DNA of 64,000 bases, from contig NC_084922.1 of the NCBI RefSeq assembly GCF_958298935.1, positions 4,528,501 through 4,592,500 on the forward strand. Direction: 5' to 3'. This stretch comes from Phragmites australis (lineage: Eukaryota > Streptophyta > Magnoliopsida > Poales > Poaceae). The translations under genes were made by a program, and so were the position numbers. The notes under the pieces were generated by a model. The model saw nothing but the letters and a program-made list of their open reading frames with translations. It did no database searches and had not been told where the DNA came from. Positions 10,538 to 23,346 of the stretch are shown in pieces (the stretch's first letter is position 1; each line of letters starts with the position of its first letter).

Positions 10538-12123
10538 GTTCTCTGTGGTGGAGGGCAGGCAGGGGGCGTGGGGAGCGCAGCGGCCCACATCTGGCCCGGC
10601 GCGGTGCAGGGCGGCGGCGGGAGAACCAGACGCGGTGGACATGGCTGCCGGCCCAAATCGAGGCAACGATGGGCGGCAGCGGGAGGCAGAGCATGGGGAA
10701 GGAGGAGATGGAAAACGCACCTCCACGATGAAACCTCCGAGAGGGCGCGGGAGAGGCGGCGGTTGCTCCAGTCGGTCGAATCGGGAGTCCCGGGAGCTTC
10801 CCTCCGAGTGGGGGTGGAGAGGGGAGGAGTAAGGATGCCCGACGGACCGGGGGCTGTAACGGGAGTCGGTTGGAGACAATTTTTTGCGTTTTCTCTTCTT
10901 TTTACGGGTAGGGGGTCAAGAAAGGAGCCGGTTGGAGTTGCCCTTACCACCTTCATTTTTTTAGGAAGCCACCTCCAATTATTCCTCCTTAACTCATGGC
11001 TCCCGATCCTAACAGTGGTAGTAAATTTCTTTTTTCTTCTTGTTTTCTGGATCATTTCCTTTCTTTCAATAAACAATGGAGATGGAGTTCTAAAAAAAGA
11101 ACGGAGATAGAGACCCGACTGGTAGTATAACGTGTGGAAAAATTGGGTCCCTGACAGACCATGCTACGTGCTTGATTGATTATTCGAGTAGCAGTAGAGT
11201 ATTAGAGTGGTCGCGAAGGTACTCAACATCTCGCTAAAACCTAAAATAAGACAACATACATTATAATATTTATTAAAATAAATAATATATCAATATATTT
11301 ACAAATTTAGTATCTGTATTTGACATATCGTTTACCGAAAACACGATTTTAGTACTCAGGAACATAAAAATGGTGGATCGAGCCGTATTTGGTACATCAG
11401 GTGCCGAATACGCCTTGTATTCGAGATGCCGAATATGGCCGGCCTTTGTCGCCCGTGTTGCTCGCGCATCCTGTCACCACGTCTTATCACCGCTTCACGC
11501 CTGTGCTGCTTTTGTCAAGTTTTGCAGCCCCCGCGCTGCTTTGTTTTGCTATAAAATAAGAGCGGATTGTTATGGAGTAGCAGTGCGAGAAGAGAGGAGA
11601 TTGGCAGAAGCGCGAGCAGAGGAGAAGCAGCGTGAGGCGAGGAAGAGCAGCAGCGCGAGGAGAGAAGAATCAGCCCGATGTGAGGAGGAGGAGTAGCGCG
11701 AGTTACAGTAAGTACTTAGATTATGTATTTAATTAATACTTGCAGTAATAATAGTAATTAAAGTAATTAGATTATTTAATCCATCTAATTACATTTGTTT
11801 AATTACATTAATTTGGTAAATTAGAGTACTTAGATTATTTGATTATATGAATTTGATTAGTCAGTGTAATTAGATTATTTATTTAGTTTAATAACATGAA
11901 TGATCAGTATAATTAGATTATTTTCTTAGTATAATTATATAAATATCATTAACCAGTATAATTAGAGTATTTACGTAATTTAATCAGAGGTATTATAGTT
12001 ATGATTAATCAGATTAATTACTTTTATTCAATTAATTTGGTTAATTCAATTAATTTGATTAATTAGCTTAATCACTTAGGTTTAGTGGAACCGTGGAAGA
12101 TAGTATGCCGCTTGCGAGGAAGA

Positions 12124-13690
12124 TGACGTCCTAAGAGGGATAGTGTGAATTAGGACACTTAAAAACTAATAGCTCCAAAAACTTCACAAGGTAAATCTAT
12201 CTCAATGTCTATTTAAATATGATCTAGGTTTATCTAGTATGTCTACTCTATCGCTCAAGAGGATTGCAACATTCTCTAACAAAGTAAATTGCAAGTATGT
12301 AAATGCGAAAATATAAATAAGGTAGAGAGACAAACTCAACACAAGAGATTTTTATCCCGCGGTATCGATGACATGAATGCCACCTCTAATTCATGTTGGA
12401 GCTACACTAAATATATGCTCCTGGTCGTCACCTGCTCATGACTTGAGCCACCAAGCTACTAAGACAAGATTTCAAGCCGGATGAGCCACCAAACCACAAA
12501 GGCAAGGTCCCATCACTAGCCTCTCTTTCGGTCACTTGCCGTCGTAATCACTTCGAAGTTTGAGCCACCAAGGTAAGGGTCTCCACATCTCCATACGACT
12601 ATACATATATCTTGCCGTCGCTCTATATCAAGTTAGAGGGTCAACAAGCTTAAGCCACCAAGGTCCAAGATGTCAGCGAGTTACTAAGACTACAAGATGT
12701 CAGCGTATCTATCATTACAAGCTCAGATCACTCCTTGATCTACTCTCTAGGTAGCTATCATCGAGCAATATTCTCTCTAGGCCTATAAGTACTAATAATA
12801 CACTAATCTTGTGCTTAATTACCTTGGATGATCACTTTAAGCACTTAAGTGTCTATGAGATTCCCTATACTCCAGCAGCATGCCACGCCTTCAAATGACT
12901 GAGTGGAGGGGTATTTATAGCCTCAAACCCGTCAACTAGCCGTTTTCCCAACGGCTCAGAAAAACTGTTAATATCGGATGATCCGGTGAGAACAATAATA
13001 CTAATATTAGATCATCCAGTGAGTACAACCTCAGAAACTAGTCGTTGGAACTCCACTCAATGTTTTTGTGAACACCGGACACTCTGGTGTACCTTTAAAT
13101 CTATCATCGAACCTTCCGGTGAGTTATCTTGAAATATCTAAACCTTTGCAGTCTCTCTGTTAAAATGCTTCGATGCATTCATCCGGTGTTCATTCTATTC
13201 ACACTGAATCATCCGATGAGTTAATCCTTTTCTTATTCTTAATGGAAATACTCCGATGCAACTATCTCTGTGATCACCGGACTATCCGATGAGTTGATCT
13301 TCATTCTTTAGAACTTGGAAATGTCTCTGCAAAAAAAATACTCTGGTGCTTTATATCCTTCATCAGCGGACTATCCAGTAAGGTCCTCAGGCTTCTCCCT
13401 CTTTGTCAGAAACACTTCGGTGGTCTTATGTCCTATTCACCGAACTACCTAGTGAGGCCATCAGCCTCTGGACACAATGCTCCGATGAGTGCAAACTCCT
13501 CTATACCGGACTATCCAGTGAGGTAAATCTTCCTATGACTTTTCCAAATCAATCAAACTTTGTCCCAGCTGCGGTAGCATCCATGAGACCTACTAACATA
13601 TATTCTTAAAAAATATGTTAGTCCCAATGACTATGTTATCATTAATCAACAAAATCACCATCATGGCCTAATAGGATCATTTTCGCTACA
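12124..13690 (-). repeat. LTR of a SIRE/Maximus-like Ty1-copia element
   Basis: Read on the minus strand it opens with TGTAGCG, immediately preceded by the purine-rich tract AAATAGGGGGATAT (a typical polypurine tract before a 3' LTR), and closes near TAGGACGTCA. The length is about 1567 bp. The middle is studded with short copies of (A/T)TCCGGTGAG and CCGGACTATCC on both strands, as seen in several grass copia LTRs. Because a gag remnant on the same strand lies at higher coordinates, this is best read as the 3' LTR. The other LTR is missing. Confidence 0.65.
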
Positions 13691-15043
13691 ATATCCCCCT
13701 ATTTGGTGATTGATGATAACATAACCAAACCAAGTGACAAATAATAAATGATACTAATCGTAAAGAGAACAAAACCTTACAACATTCCTTGAATGCATGT
13801 TCTTACTATTTAGTCAACCTTTGTTGTGGCTCTCCCTTTCTCCATTGTCATTATCTTACTTAATCGACTCATATAAGAACTTCTCCCTCTTCGTCAACCT
13901 AGGTACCTCATATTGCTTCTTATATCTTCTTCTTCTCCGTCTTTATTAACTTCAGCATTCCTAGACTTCATGTTTCTTGCTTTGGTCATCAAACTTCTCC
14001 CCCTTTGTTAATAATCTCAAAAAGGCTACAAATATATGTTGAACTCGAGAAAAAGTATTAGAGCATATGGGAGAGATCTTCATAAATCATAATCCAATAA
14101 AATGATACCAAGTGAAAAGATATACCAATTATAAGGATATGAGGTATTAATATCAATTGAACAAGACAAACAAAGATCATAATTCATTAAACTCACATGA
14201 TATAATCTAAACTCCTCCTTTATGCGTGCATATGTATAATGAGATCCACTTGTAAATACCACTTATAGGAATATAACAATATATGCATATCTAGACAATA
14301 AGTAGAGGTAGAAAGTTTAAGTTATACTATGCATGGAGGTAGCTTAAATATAGAAATAAATTGACAATGATAAAAGTTGAAGCCTTTAAGCATTGCATAT
14401 CTCCGGGGACATGTTGGTTTCTCCACGAGACTACATAAGATGTATCTAGCATGTTAGTCTCAAAATCACAGCCCATACAATATACTCTCCCTAAAAATGT
14501 ACATACAAGTGTTGAATACTTGCGAGACATGCACTTGTTATTAATTACAATGATGATTTATCCTATAATTTTGATAATGGCACATGAAAGATACCAATTG
14601 TGAAACTAGTGTCATAAAAGAAACTTATAACTAATAAACCATGTAGGTTACTTATAAGAAAGAGAGAAACTCAAGCAATCTACCATATGAAAATTTACAC
14701 TAGCCATTACAATAAATTAAAATATGCACATGCAATCTTGAACAAGGCAATGGTTCAAAAAGCATGAACAAAAGTCTAGCTATCATTACCTCATTACCTT
14801 TGGATGGGGATTTGAGTATATGATGATCATGATGTTTATCAAAATACCCAATCTTATATACTTGGTTTATTTGCTTGAAACTTCACTTCATTTAGTGAGC
14901 CAAGTCTTCAAATCCCTATAGCCGTCTCGGGCTTCAAGTATTCTTTGGAACCGGGGCCCTTCATGTTGGTGATGACTTCCTTAGACATCCAAATAGGTTG
15001 TTTCCACTCTTGGTCCTTTCTCCAAACCATATGTGCAACCACA

Positions 15044-15320
15044 TTACCATTGCTTTTTTTCTTGAGTTTGTATTGGTTGCTCTTGGCTGGTCTTATAGTT
15101 GGGTTTGGTGTAAATGTTGGAGATCTTGTTGGAGAGGTTCATGATCTTTTTCTTCTCTTTGATCTCTTTTTTAACTTGTTTGCATTGGAAGGATTTATGG
15201 CCTTCTTGATGACATTTGAAGCATGTCACGGTGGACCCATTCATAAGCTTCTTCACCATAATAGAATGGTTATCTTGAGGATATTAGATATTATTCTTGC
15301 CTTTTAATCTTACCATGCCT
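15044..15320 (-). pseudogene. Copia gag remnant with a CCHC zinc knuckle
   Basis: A 71-aa open stretch contains CFKCHQEGHKSFQC, a clean C-x2-C-x4-H-x4-C retroviral-type zinc knuckle, followed by Lys/Glu-rich sequence. This is the nucleocapsid part of a Ty1-copia gag. It lies upstream (on the minus strand) of the LTR at 12124-13690. Almost all of pol between them is missing or unrecognisable, so the element is a deleted remnant. Confidence 0.7.
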
Positions 15321-15336
15321 TTCTTGAGATTTTTCA

Positions 15337-15705
15337 GGCTTTAGACATGAAGTGACCATACGATAGAGCTTTCAGCATGAAATAATAACATCTCTATCCT
15401 AACTTAGGCTTTAGACACGAAGTGACTACACGACAGAGCCTTAATCATAAATTAAATGACAACACCTCTATCCTAACTCAGCCGTTAGATAAGAAGTGAC
15501 AACACGGCATAACTTCAAGCATAACATGACAACACATCTGTCGTGAATCATGCTTTAGACATGAAGTGACCGTACGACTCATTTTTAACCATGAAATGAC
15601 AAAATCTTTGTACGAGCTCGGGATTTAGACACAAAGTGACCACATGATAGACCTTTAATTATAAATTAAATGACAACACCTCTATCCCGACTCATCCTTT
15701 CATGC
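15337..15705 (+). repeat. About 71-bp tandem repeat, five units
   Basis: Five diverged units start near 15337, 15407, 15479, 15549 and 15619, each opening with a version of CTTTAGACATGAAGTGACC and carrying an AACACCTCTATCC-like segment. It adjoins the point where the copia remnant ends. No coding capacity or known family recognised. Confidence 0.75.
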
Positions 15706-16199
15706 AGAGACAACAATAAATCATTGCTGAACTTTTACAGAATGAAATAACCACACAAAACAACAGCTTTCATAGGGAATCCATACCAAGTATCAATACC
15801 ACAACTTTCGTAGAGAATCTTATACTCCAGCCCCCACCCATTCCATGCACTTTGTCCACCCCAAACCACCATAAATCACCCCACCCTCAACCACGAATAG
15901 ATCACTCATTTCTCAGCTCTCTCAACTACAATATCTTCCTCAACTCCACCAAGCCCACCAAAAAAGTATTAGAAGATTTTCATCCCCTAGGGGGTCGAAC
16001 CACCGATGTGTTTCTGTGACGACTTGTGTAGGCTTCGCGAGTCTTAGGACATCTCTTGCACCTATGGTCTACGCTTCTTCATGTGTAGCAACTACTAGTA
16101 CGACAAGCTTCGATATGGATCGTATAAGTACCCACTGGTATAACGACATAGATTACTCATATGACACTTTCTATACGATTTCATGCATTATCTTGCTAA

Positions 16200-16530
16200 T
16201 CTCCAGTCTTTCTCCATTTGTCCAGTCTACTTCACCTATCTGTGACTATATGGAATGGCTAGATATGGAGCAAAATGAGCACCAGAAGCGATGGGTCACA
16301 TGAGCATGCAGTGGAGGAGGGAAGCGGGCAAACGTCAGGAGTACGACCAACAGCAGGAGGAACTACGACTCAATCGTCAGGAGAAGGAGCGTATGAGGAA
16401 AGCAGCGCAAGAGCGCACCGCAGCTAAAGCTCGCGAAGAAGAGAGAGAAAGAAAGTAGAAAAGGGCCTGTCACGCTAAGGTGGAGGGCCTCGATGCTATA
16501 AGGAAGGACAAAAATCATAGATGCATTTAG
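16200..16530 (+). pseudogene. Remnant of a MULE accessory ORF (charged helical protein)
   Basis: Broken frames encode CDYMEWLDMEQNEHQKRW and then, after a stop and frame change, a Gln/Arg/Glu-rich stretch with RRQEKER-like and AREEERERK segments. The CDYMEW start followed by a charged helix resembles a small protein that often accompanies plant-mobile-domain MULEs in grasses (family identity from memory, not proven). Stops show it is dead. It lies near the right end of the 11-17 kb MULE. Confidence 0.4.
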
Positions 16531-17094
16531 TAGAACATCTAATATAACCTGAACTATTTTTCATTCTTTAAGGCATGCTATTAAGTGAGTCTTTAGGTGT
16601 ATCATATATGCCAATGTTTGTCATCGTCATCTCTTTATGCTTAGGATCCATTCGCACAGCGTCGAAATCCTCATGTTTCACGTAATGTTTCTCAGCGTAT
16701 GTAACATATGTGCCGAATTATATGATAATTGTACTTCAAACTACTATTGTTCATAAAAAATTATTCACACAAATTTACATTAAGAGAATAAAAAAATATT
16801 AATAAAATTACGTTGAAATAAATTTACAGCAGCAGCACGTCGTTGCTGACAAAAGAACAGATATTGGCCAATATTGTTGTATGACCTAATGAGCAAGGCA
16901 CGGACAACATCAGCACGCAAGAGCGGTGATAAGATTGATGGCCTGTATTTGACATCTGAGATGCTGAATACAGTCACACCCATCATTTTTCGGTTCCTCA
17001 GGTAACAAAATCGAGTTTTTAGTAAACGATATGCTAAATATAAATATTAAATTTATAAATATATTAATATATTATCTATTTTAACATTTTGACC

Positions 17095-18169
17095 GTAAGA
17101 TATAGAACCGACGGAAGTGAGATTGGGAATCTCGTGTCTCTGCTCTCGTCGAGGTGATCTGATCTCCTTCCATGATCCGAATCTTTCCACTGAACGAACG
17201 AATGATTGACTGGCACTGCTATTAGAACATGCTTGCACGTCCCCATTACATGTGCTGTACTGTACTGAACCGAGATGATCTTTGCGGTGCTACAGAAATT
17301 TCAGTGGGGACCTTTGCTACTGCTGCCTGCCTTTCTTCACTGGTGACAGGCAAGCGTGAATTGCGTCCTCTGAAGGAGTTGCGTTGATCGTGTGACTCAT
17401 CGGTCCGGTGAGAGCTTCATTGGTCCATCTGCCCATGCGTGCAGCGTTGGCTATCTTTAGTTGATTCACAGATTGGCTCCGGACTCTAAGGCCCAACTCT
17501 AGCGGCGATGTAGAAGTGAAAAGAAAATAAGAGTAACATAGAGTAGAAAATAGAATAATTATTGATGGTAAAATAAGTAATATTATAATAGTATTAGAAG
17601 ATACTATAATAATATTATAAAATATGAATTTAAAATATCCAATGTATTAGAGTCTTGAGCTAAAGAGGAAGAAATAGGAGCTTAAAAGTTGTCGCTTCCA
17701 TTCCGTTGTGTGGTCACTCGCAGGGTTGTTTCTGCTTGTGTAGTATTAATGGTGCAGTTTCACGGTTATCCGTTGTTGTCTCGCCATCATTTTTCTTGGT
17801 CTTTCTTCCTTTGCCAGGTGATCAATTCTCTGAAAGGGAAGGAGTCGGTGCCCTAGTTCCGCGTCTCTGCGATCCTACCGGTCTAATTCTGAAATTTGCT
17901 CGACAGATAGTATTTACGCTCGGTAGTGATTCAGATCTTACGATTCACGCGTAAGCTTTGGCCGATCAATTCAACAACATTACGAATGATTTGGTAACCA
18001 AATTGGTAATTGCGTGACTTAATGACTAAGAAGATATTTTCAAATAGTCTTTACATGCTACCGGCATATTTTTGGTAAAGCCTATGCATAACAATTTGAT
18101 GAACCATAGTTTTAATAAAGAATACAGTTTTTTTAAGTTCAAAATTTCTTTAAAAATTAAGGTTTTCGT
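17095..18169. other. Intergenic, no gene recognised
   Basis: AT-rich sequence. Around 17475-17650 is a short repetitive stretch with AATATTATAA motifs that could be a MITE, but I could not define its ends. An 82-aa plus-strand frame at 17706-17954 resembles nothing known. Confidence 0.45.
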
Positions 18170-18831
18170 ATGATATTTAATTAGGAGGTTATTCTCATAA
18201 AAGATAATTTACTTAAGCGAAAATGTCAATGTAGTGTCCAATGTTGTTTCAGTAATAATATGGAGACTATCCAATATTTATTTTTTGATTGCTAGTTTGC
18301 TAAGTTCATTTGGAGAGTAGTGTATATTGCTTTCGATTTTGGTCCTCCAAAATGCGTTTCGCATGTTTTTGATGATTGGTTATGCAGTATGGATCTTAAG
18401 TTGAAATCCTTAATTTTTGTTGGGGCATTCGTTTTATGTTGGATCATTTGACTAATTAGGAATAAAATTGTTTTGACAAATCAAAACCAAACAGTTATAT
18501 ACAGGTGATCTTCAGAGAAATGTATTGGATTCGACACTTGTCTCTATTGAAAAAAGAGGAGGCAAAAAAATCAAATGAAGTGGGTGTGTCATGTCCTAGA
18601 GACTATAATAATGAAGATATTCGCCAAACATAGATAGATATTTATTAGGAGGCTCGGTCCTTAAAGTTGGATTTCTATCATGTTTATGATTAATTTTATA
18701 ATAGTTTTTTGTTATTTGTTGGATTTTTATTTGCAGCCCTTAGCTGAGATGTAATAATGAATGGTTGTGTGTATGTCTTGTACAAAGACCAAAATAATAA
18801 AACATTCCCTTATAGAAAAAATGATATTCAA
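18170..18831 (+). mobile_element. 5'-truncated LINE (zf-RVT tail)
   Basis: Broken plus-strand frames encode CCFSNNMETIQYLFFDC and FAKFIWRVVYIAFDFGPP, the zinc-binding tail that follows reverse transcriptase in plant L1-type LINEs (zf-RVT). The segment ends in an A-rich tail (18808-18818) and appears flanked by a short duplication, ATGATATTTAA at 18171-18181 and ATGATATTCAA at about 18820-18830. Multiple stops show it is dead. Truncation at the 5' end is normal for LINE insertions. Confidence 0.7.
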
Positions 18832-21461
18832 GTTTTCTTCCTTGTTATTGTATGGTATGGCAAACTACACCAACCAGCAAGTACAATAAACTAGTAAGGT
18901 TTTTCACGCTAATAGTATTAGTATAGCTAGCCTTGTTGTAATCTTTTATCATTTTACATAAACTCTTTATTTAGATATTTTATTTTTAAAATAATTTGAT
19001 TTTTTTCTAAGACTATATTTGATATGGATCCTTCTTGTTTCTATTTTAACCTCAATTTTAATTATTATTTATTTTCTTTCGTTTGGACTCTTTATTTATA
19101 TATTTTGCTTTTCAAATCCTATGGAACCAAACTGCTAATTTTCTATAATTTTTAATTTTGAATTTAGCTATTTATTAATTATATTTGATATGTACTTTGA
19201 TTTAATCTATACCGCTAGATGTTCATAATAATAAGTAATTTATATCCTTATCTTTTTTTCAATTAACGTGGTAATTTCGTGACCTCGAGAGTTTATAACC
19301 ATTAAATAATAGTATAATAAATATTGCAGACTTACACTGTAGCAGTATACAAGTATGGTAGCAGTGTATTACTGCTCCATTCTTGGGAATTTGGGATACA
19401 GTCGTACAGATACACCTACCTAGTTCTTGATGAACCAGAGAGATGTAAGAGTAATGCCAAATCAGAGCAGCTAGGAGAAGACCATTGATTAGTCACACTG
19501 ATCACTGATGCGTATGGCACGTTTAGATTCAGTGGTTGCAACATCGATTCATGAAAGCGAGCCCATGCAATCACGGACTGCATTTGGTCGCACTTGCACA
19601 TCGCCAGCCACTGTTGCGACGGTGGAATCTACCTTCCCTTTCCATGGTACATTTCTCGTCTCTGAAGTCCGAACAGCGTTGAAGACGAGCTTTATAAAAA
19701 AGGTGCCCAATGCACGAATTAATCCTGTGTCAATCATGAATCAGGCTCGCATTTCAGGCGTGCCAAATCACACCGTCAACCAGGAACACCGGAAGAACTG
19801 TCGGGAGCGAAAAATTAGACCACGAAAGCCGGCCTTGTTTCTTGGGTAGAAGAGAACAGCAAGAGTTAGGTCAGTGGCATGCAGTGTGCAGAGGAGGAGG
19901 AACAAAAATTCAGACATGAGCAAAGAGTAACCGAAAGTAAATGACGGTAGATTAGCACTGAGAATCCTTTTTCTGTTTTCGCCATTTAGGGCAGGAGATA
20001 TCTTGGTAGAAGAATTCAAGCCGTGCTTTGAAACCAGCGTGAATTTTATATGAACCAGTTTGGATTGTGATATGAACAGGGATTTCCCGTATGTACTTAC
20101 TGTCGGCGCAAGCTGTAGAGGTAGTGGGTCTCGCACTGACTGGGATCGGATGTCAGAGAGATAGCTATTCGCGTTGAGATGCCGAGGTGCCTGCCCAACT
20201 GGACCTGCAGGACACCACCAAGAAGGAAACAAACAAAGCAGCCACCCAAACCTTGTCTCCGTCTCGCGACTGTACGCTACGTTTTTCACATGTCCAAAAT
20301 CGAATCACTCCGCCAATTGCCTGATTTTAGTTTGCCATTCTTTGTTATGAATTATGATGCAGTTAACTAAGCTAGGCAAAAAAGAGCCAGCCCAATCAAC
20401 ACCTGAAATGATGTGTGTATGATAGTGGTATTAGTGTGTGTATATATATGTGTGAGAGGGAGAGAGGGAGAGAGTGAGGACGTCCTTCTTATCGTCAGCT
20501 GGTATGGAAAGCAGCCACATAAGAAGTCAAGATGAGGTCCCCATACTGTAAACTTCTCTCTTTCCCTCTCATTTTCTTGTTTCAGATTTCTTTACTCGGC
20601 ACAGCAGCACATTCGATTTTTTACAGTACTGAAAAGATGTAGCACTAGCCAGCCTAAGATTGATATGGCTGGACGGGACAAGCCCGATTACTAACAGTAC
20701 ATGAATAATATATATATTGGGCCGCAGGAGCTGGGATTACCTTACTGAATTGGGCCCTAATTGTACTTCAACTACGAGGCTGCTCAACATACTCGATGGC
20801 TTGGGCCGAAATAGCAGAAACTAACATTACCGATCCATTTCAAAAGAATTCATTATTTGCATTGGAAAGATAAGGTAATTCCATCCGCCTCATCTTACGA
20901 AATAAACTTTTTTATTTATCACTGTTTCTAAATTTTATTTTCTCCCTGTCATTGTCGTCCACTTAACTCATATAATATATGCATTTGCCCTTGCAAAGAA
21001 GGACGATGACGGGACTCGAGCCATAAACCCCTCTCAAAAGTAAGAACGGATGCAAGGAGAAGGCATCAAGGTGAGGAGGATGGCTATGCAAGGGACCGCA
21101 TCCTCATCATGGGCGTCCACACTGGCGCTACGACCCTACCACTGGAAGTCGTACACGAGGCTGTCGTCCTCCTTCCTAAGAGCAAATGTGACTTTTGGGA
21201 AGGAATGAGAATTGGAAACAGTAATAAATAAGAAAATTTTATTTTGTAAGATGAGTAGAAAAAAATGACCTTATCTTTTCTCTTTCGTAGAACCATACAA
21301 TCCTATTCAACCTACAACATTTCTCTACCCGTCTACCAGAGAAGCTACATCGCGCACCGCAATGTGCCCCTAAACCAGGTGACGTCGATAGTCAAGTTCT
21401 GCCTGGAGAGGTATGGAATTTTTTTAGCCTATTTTAAACTAATATTTTAGTAATAATATGT
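18832..21461. other. Long intergenic stretch, no gene supported
   Basis: No protein family is recognisable. 19400-20400 is less AT-rich and looks like low-copy sequence; a 173-aa minus-strand frame there (19768-20289) has no domain I recognise. A GA-rich stretch lies at 20450-20480. 20990-21180 looks like a fragment of something GC-rich but shows no domain. Confidence 0.45.
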
Positions 21462-22339
21462 GAGAATCGAAAATTCTAGGAAGTAGCCCCTTTTGGTCAC
21501 ATTAAAGAGTCTTGGCGTGACCAAGGAGCCACGCTGGCGGCCGCCCCTACGCCGTGTCACACATCACTGACTGGTAGGCCTAAGTCGCGCCATGAGGGTT
21601 GACTCAGCTGCATACTAGGGGTCATCCCTACCCTTCTCTCTATAGTTCCTCTTCCTCCTCCAGCCACGTGTGAGCACAGGCGGTGGCTCCGACGCCCCCC
21701 CCCCCGGTTCTTTCCTCCTCCAATCGGACCCAATTCAAGGGGGATTTCATGGGAAAGTATCGTAGAAAGGTAATTTGCCCATTCCCTCTAAGTATTAAGT
21801 ATTTTTAGTTTTTTTAGCTTGCATTGTTAGTTGAAGGGTTGTTAGGGTTTAGGATTGTATTGATGATGGTCTATGAAATTTGTACGTTTCGGGTTAGATC
21901 GAAGGTCATATATCGTGCTATGGATGCATAGTTACGCATATGTATCATGTGGATTTATTGCATGTAATTATTTGAGTGTAGGAAATTAAACCATATATGG
22001 TAGTGTTGATTGTAAGAGTGTTTGGTGCATGTTAAACTCGTAATGGTTTCACATTCGTGCGGTTGTATGGTATGACTTTCAATTTGTGGCGTAAGCAAAA
22101 GTGGGCACATATCGGTAAAGAGTATCTCAATGTTATTGCAAAGATGCCCCCGTTCCTCCTACTCTCCTCGTCCCGACCTGTGATTGTGGTAAGCCTGTTG
22201 TGATTCTTCAGTCGCTACATGAAGATACTACTAGCCGCGCTTACTACATGTGCAAGGATTATCTTGTGAGTGTATATTTATTATGGACGCATATGGCATG
22301 ACTTTTGTTGACACGATGTTTTAATAATTTGCAGAGTAG

Positions 22340-23346
22340 GAGATGTGCTACTTATTCTAATGGATTGATGGGCCTGAGATGTACGATCCTAGGATTTTGA
22401 AGGTGAAATGGTTTACTCAATAACCGAAGCCATATGACAAGTTTGTTCGTTGGGTTCCTCCTCCATCGAATTCACCAAAACTAATGGAAAAAGAGAAGTT
22501 GGAAGTGAACAAAAGACGTGTAGAGGATCCTCCATTGTGCAACTGTGAGAAGCGAAGCGTGCTTTGTGAATCTTCTGAGGGTTCTCCTTACTTCTGTTGT
22601 GAAGGGATGACAAAGGTAAAAACTGAGCATGATTGCTTGTTTATAAGTTGATTGAGGTAAATTTGGTCGTCATGTAACTTGTATCATGAATTTGAATACA
22701 ACGTCATGGTGCCACTTGTAACTTTCGGGATTTACTGTATGGTCCCGAAGGTGAATGGATAGAGGAGGTCTAGGATCAAGTGAAGGGGAATAGGGTGATA
22801 GAACCATGTCGTTCAAGGAAGTGCACTTGTGGTGTCAAAGCTCGATATGGGATAGTGCCCTCCAAACTCGGTGTGAGGGTACTACTACGGGCATGTGGTT
22901 GGCAATGACATGGTTAGTTTTATGCATATTATCTATATTTTCTGTTTTGATATGCTATGTTGGTTGTACCATATTAATGTGAGTTGATATGAATTTGTTT
23001 TTGGGAATAGAGTATGCGGAGATGTCCATGAGAGACATACCTTGATAAAGAGGGGGTGGATCATGAGATTGCCTGGTGCGGTAAGCGTCATCCGATAGTG
23101 CTATCAAGTTATCTGGAGAATCGTAAAAAGATAACTCGTGATTTTTATCGTGCCATGTATCCCCAATACAAGAGGAGAGCCATGAAGGGTCAAGAGGTAG
23201 CAGCCAAGGCGATGCAAATAGAGACAATGAAGGCTCGTATTGCTAATTTGTATGTGCTTGCCCTGGACGATGATGAGGATGATGAGTTGGTCTATGATAG
23301 GGCGGATGATTACTATGAGGGGTCAGTTCGATGGGTATATGGTTAG
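22340..23346 (+). pseudogene. Cysteine-rich accessory ORF of the MULE, broken
   Basis: Several plus-strand frames together encode PLCNCEKRSVLCESSEGSPY followed by FCC, then CTCGVKARYGIVPS, then RRCPWETYLDKEG and a charged helical tail ending at 23346 with EDDELVYDRADDYYEGSVRW. The spaced cysteines recall GRF-type zinc fingers, but the match is loose. Stops and frame changes between segments (for example a TGA just after RRCPWE's codon block, near 23023) show it is no longer one protein. The last 96 codons (23056-23343) remain open. Confidence 0.45.

Larger units (their letters stand above)
6672..10943. mobile_element. Complete PIF/Harbinger DNA transposon, two intact genes
   Basis: A 4272-bp element with terminal inverted repeats GAGCAACTCCAACCG (left) and GGGCAACTCCAACCG (right, reverse complement), 14 of 15 identical. 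It is flanked on both sides by TTA (6669-6671 and 10944-10946), the three-base target duplication typical of this superfamily. Inside are the two genes of autonomous PIF/Pong elements in convergent arrangement: a DDE transposase on the plus strand (7050-8422) and a Myb/SANT-like protein on the minus strand (8795-9860). Both frames are open through their inferred splice junctions, so the element may be autonomous. The right 1.1 kb is GC-rich and repetitive; the left end has CAACGGCTA-type subterminal repeats. Confidence 0.93.
11232..17094. mobile_element. Decayed MULE with long terminal inverted repeats
   Basis: The segments 11232-11460 and 16870-17094 are long, diverged inverted repeats of each other; for example TTAAAATAAATAATATAT on the left pairs with TTAAAATAGATAATATAT read from the right. 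Both carry the family signature GCATATCGTTTAC/GACATATCGTTTAC and, further in, GCCGAATACG or its relatives. The same terminal family recurs at 51.8-53.2 kb and 57.7-59.2 kb. Long TIRs of 150-250 bp are a Mutator-like trait. The interior has lost its transposase but retains a fragment resembling an accessory ORF of grass MULEs (16200-16530). A copia retrotransposon remnant sits inside. No intact 9-bp target duplication was found. Confidence 0.65.

Noticed and set aside
9937..11110. Long overlapping frames on both strands (up to 389 aa) in the Harbinger right arm
   Set aside because: They overlap each other in many frames within GC-rich tandem and CT repeats and run across the transposon end; composition explains them.
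19768..20289. 173-aa minus-strand frame considered as a gene
   Set aside because: No recognisable domain, no splice partners and no family-like composition; left as intergenic.
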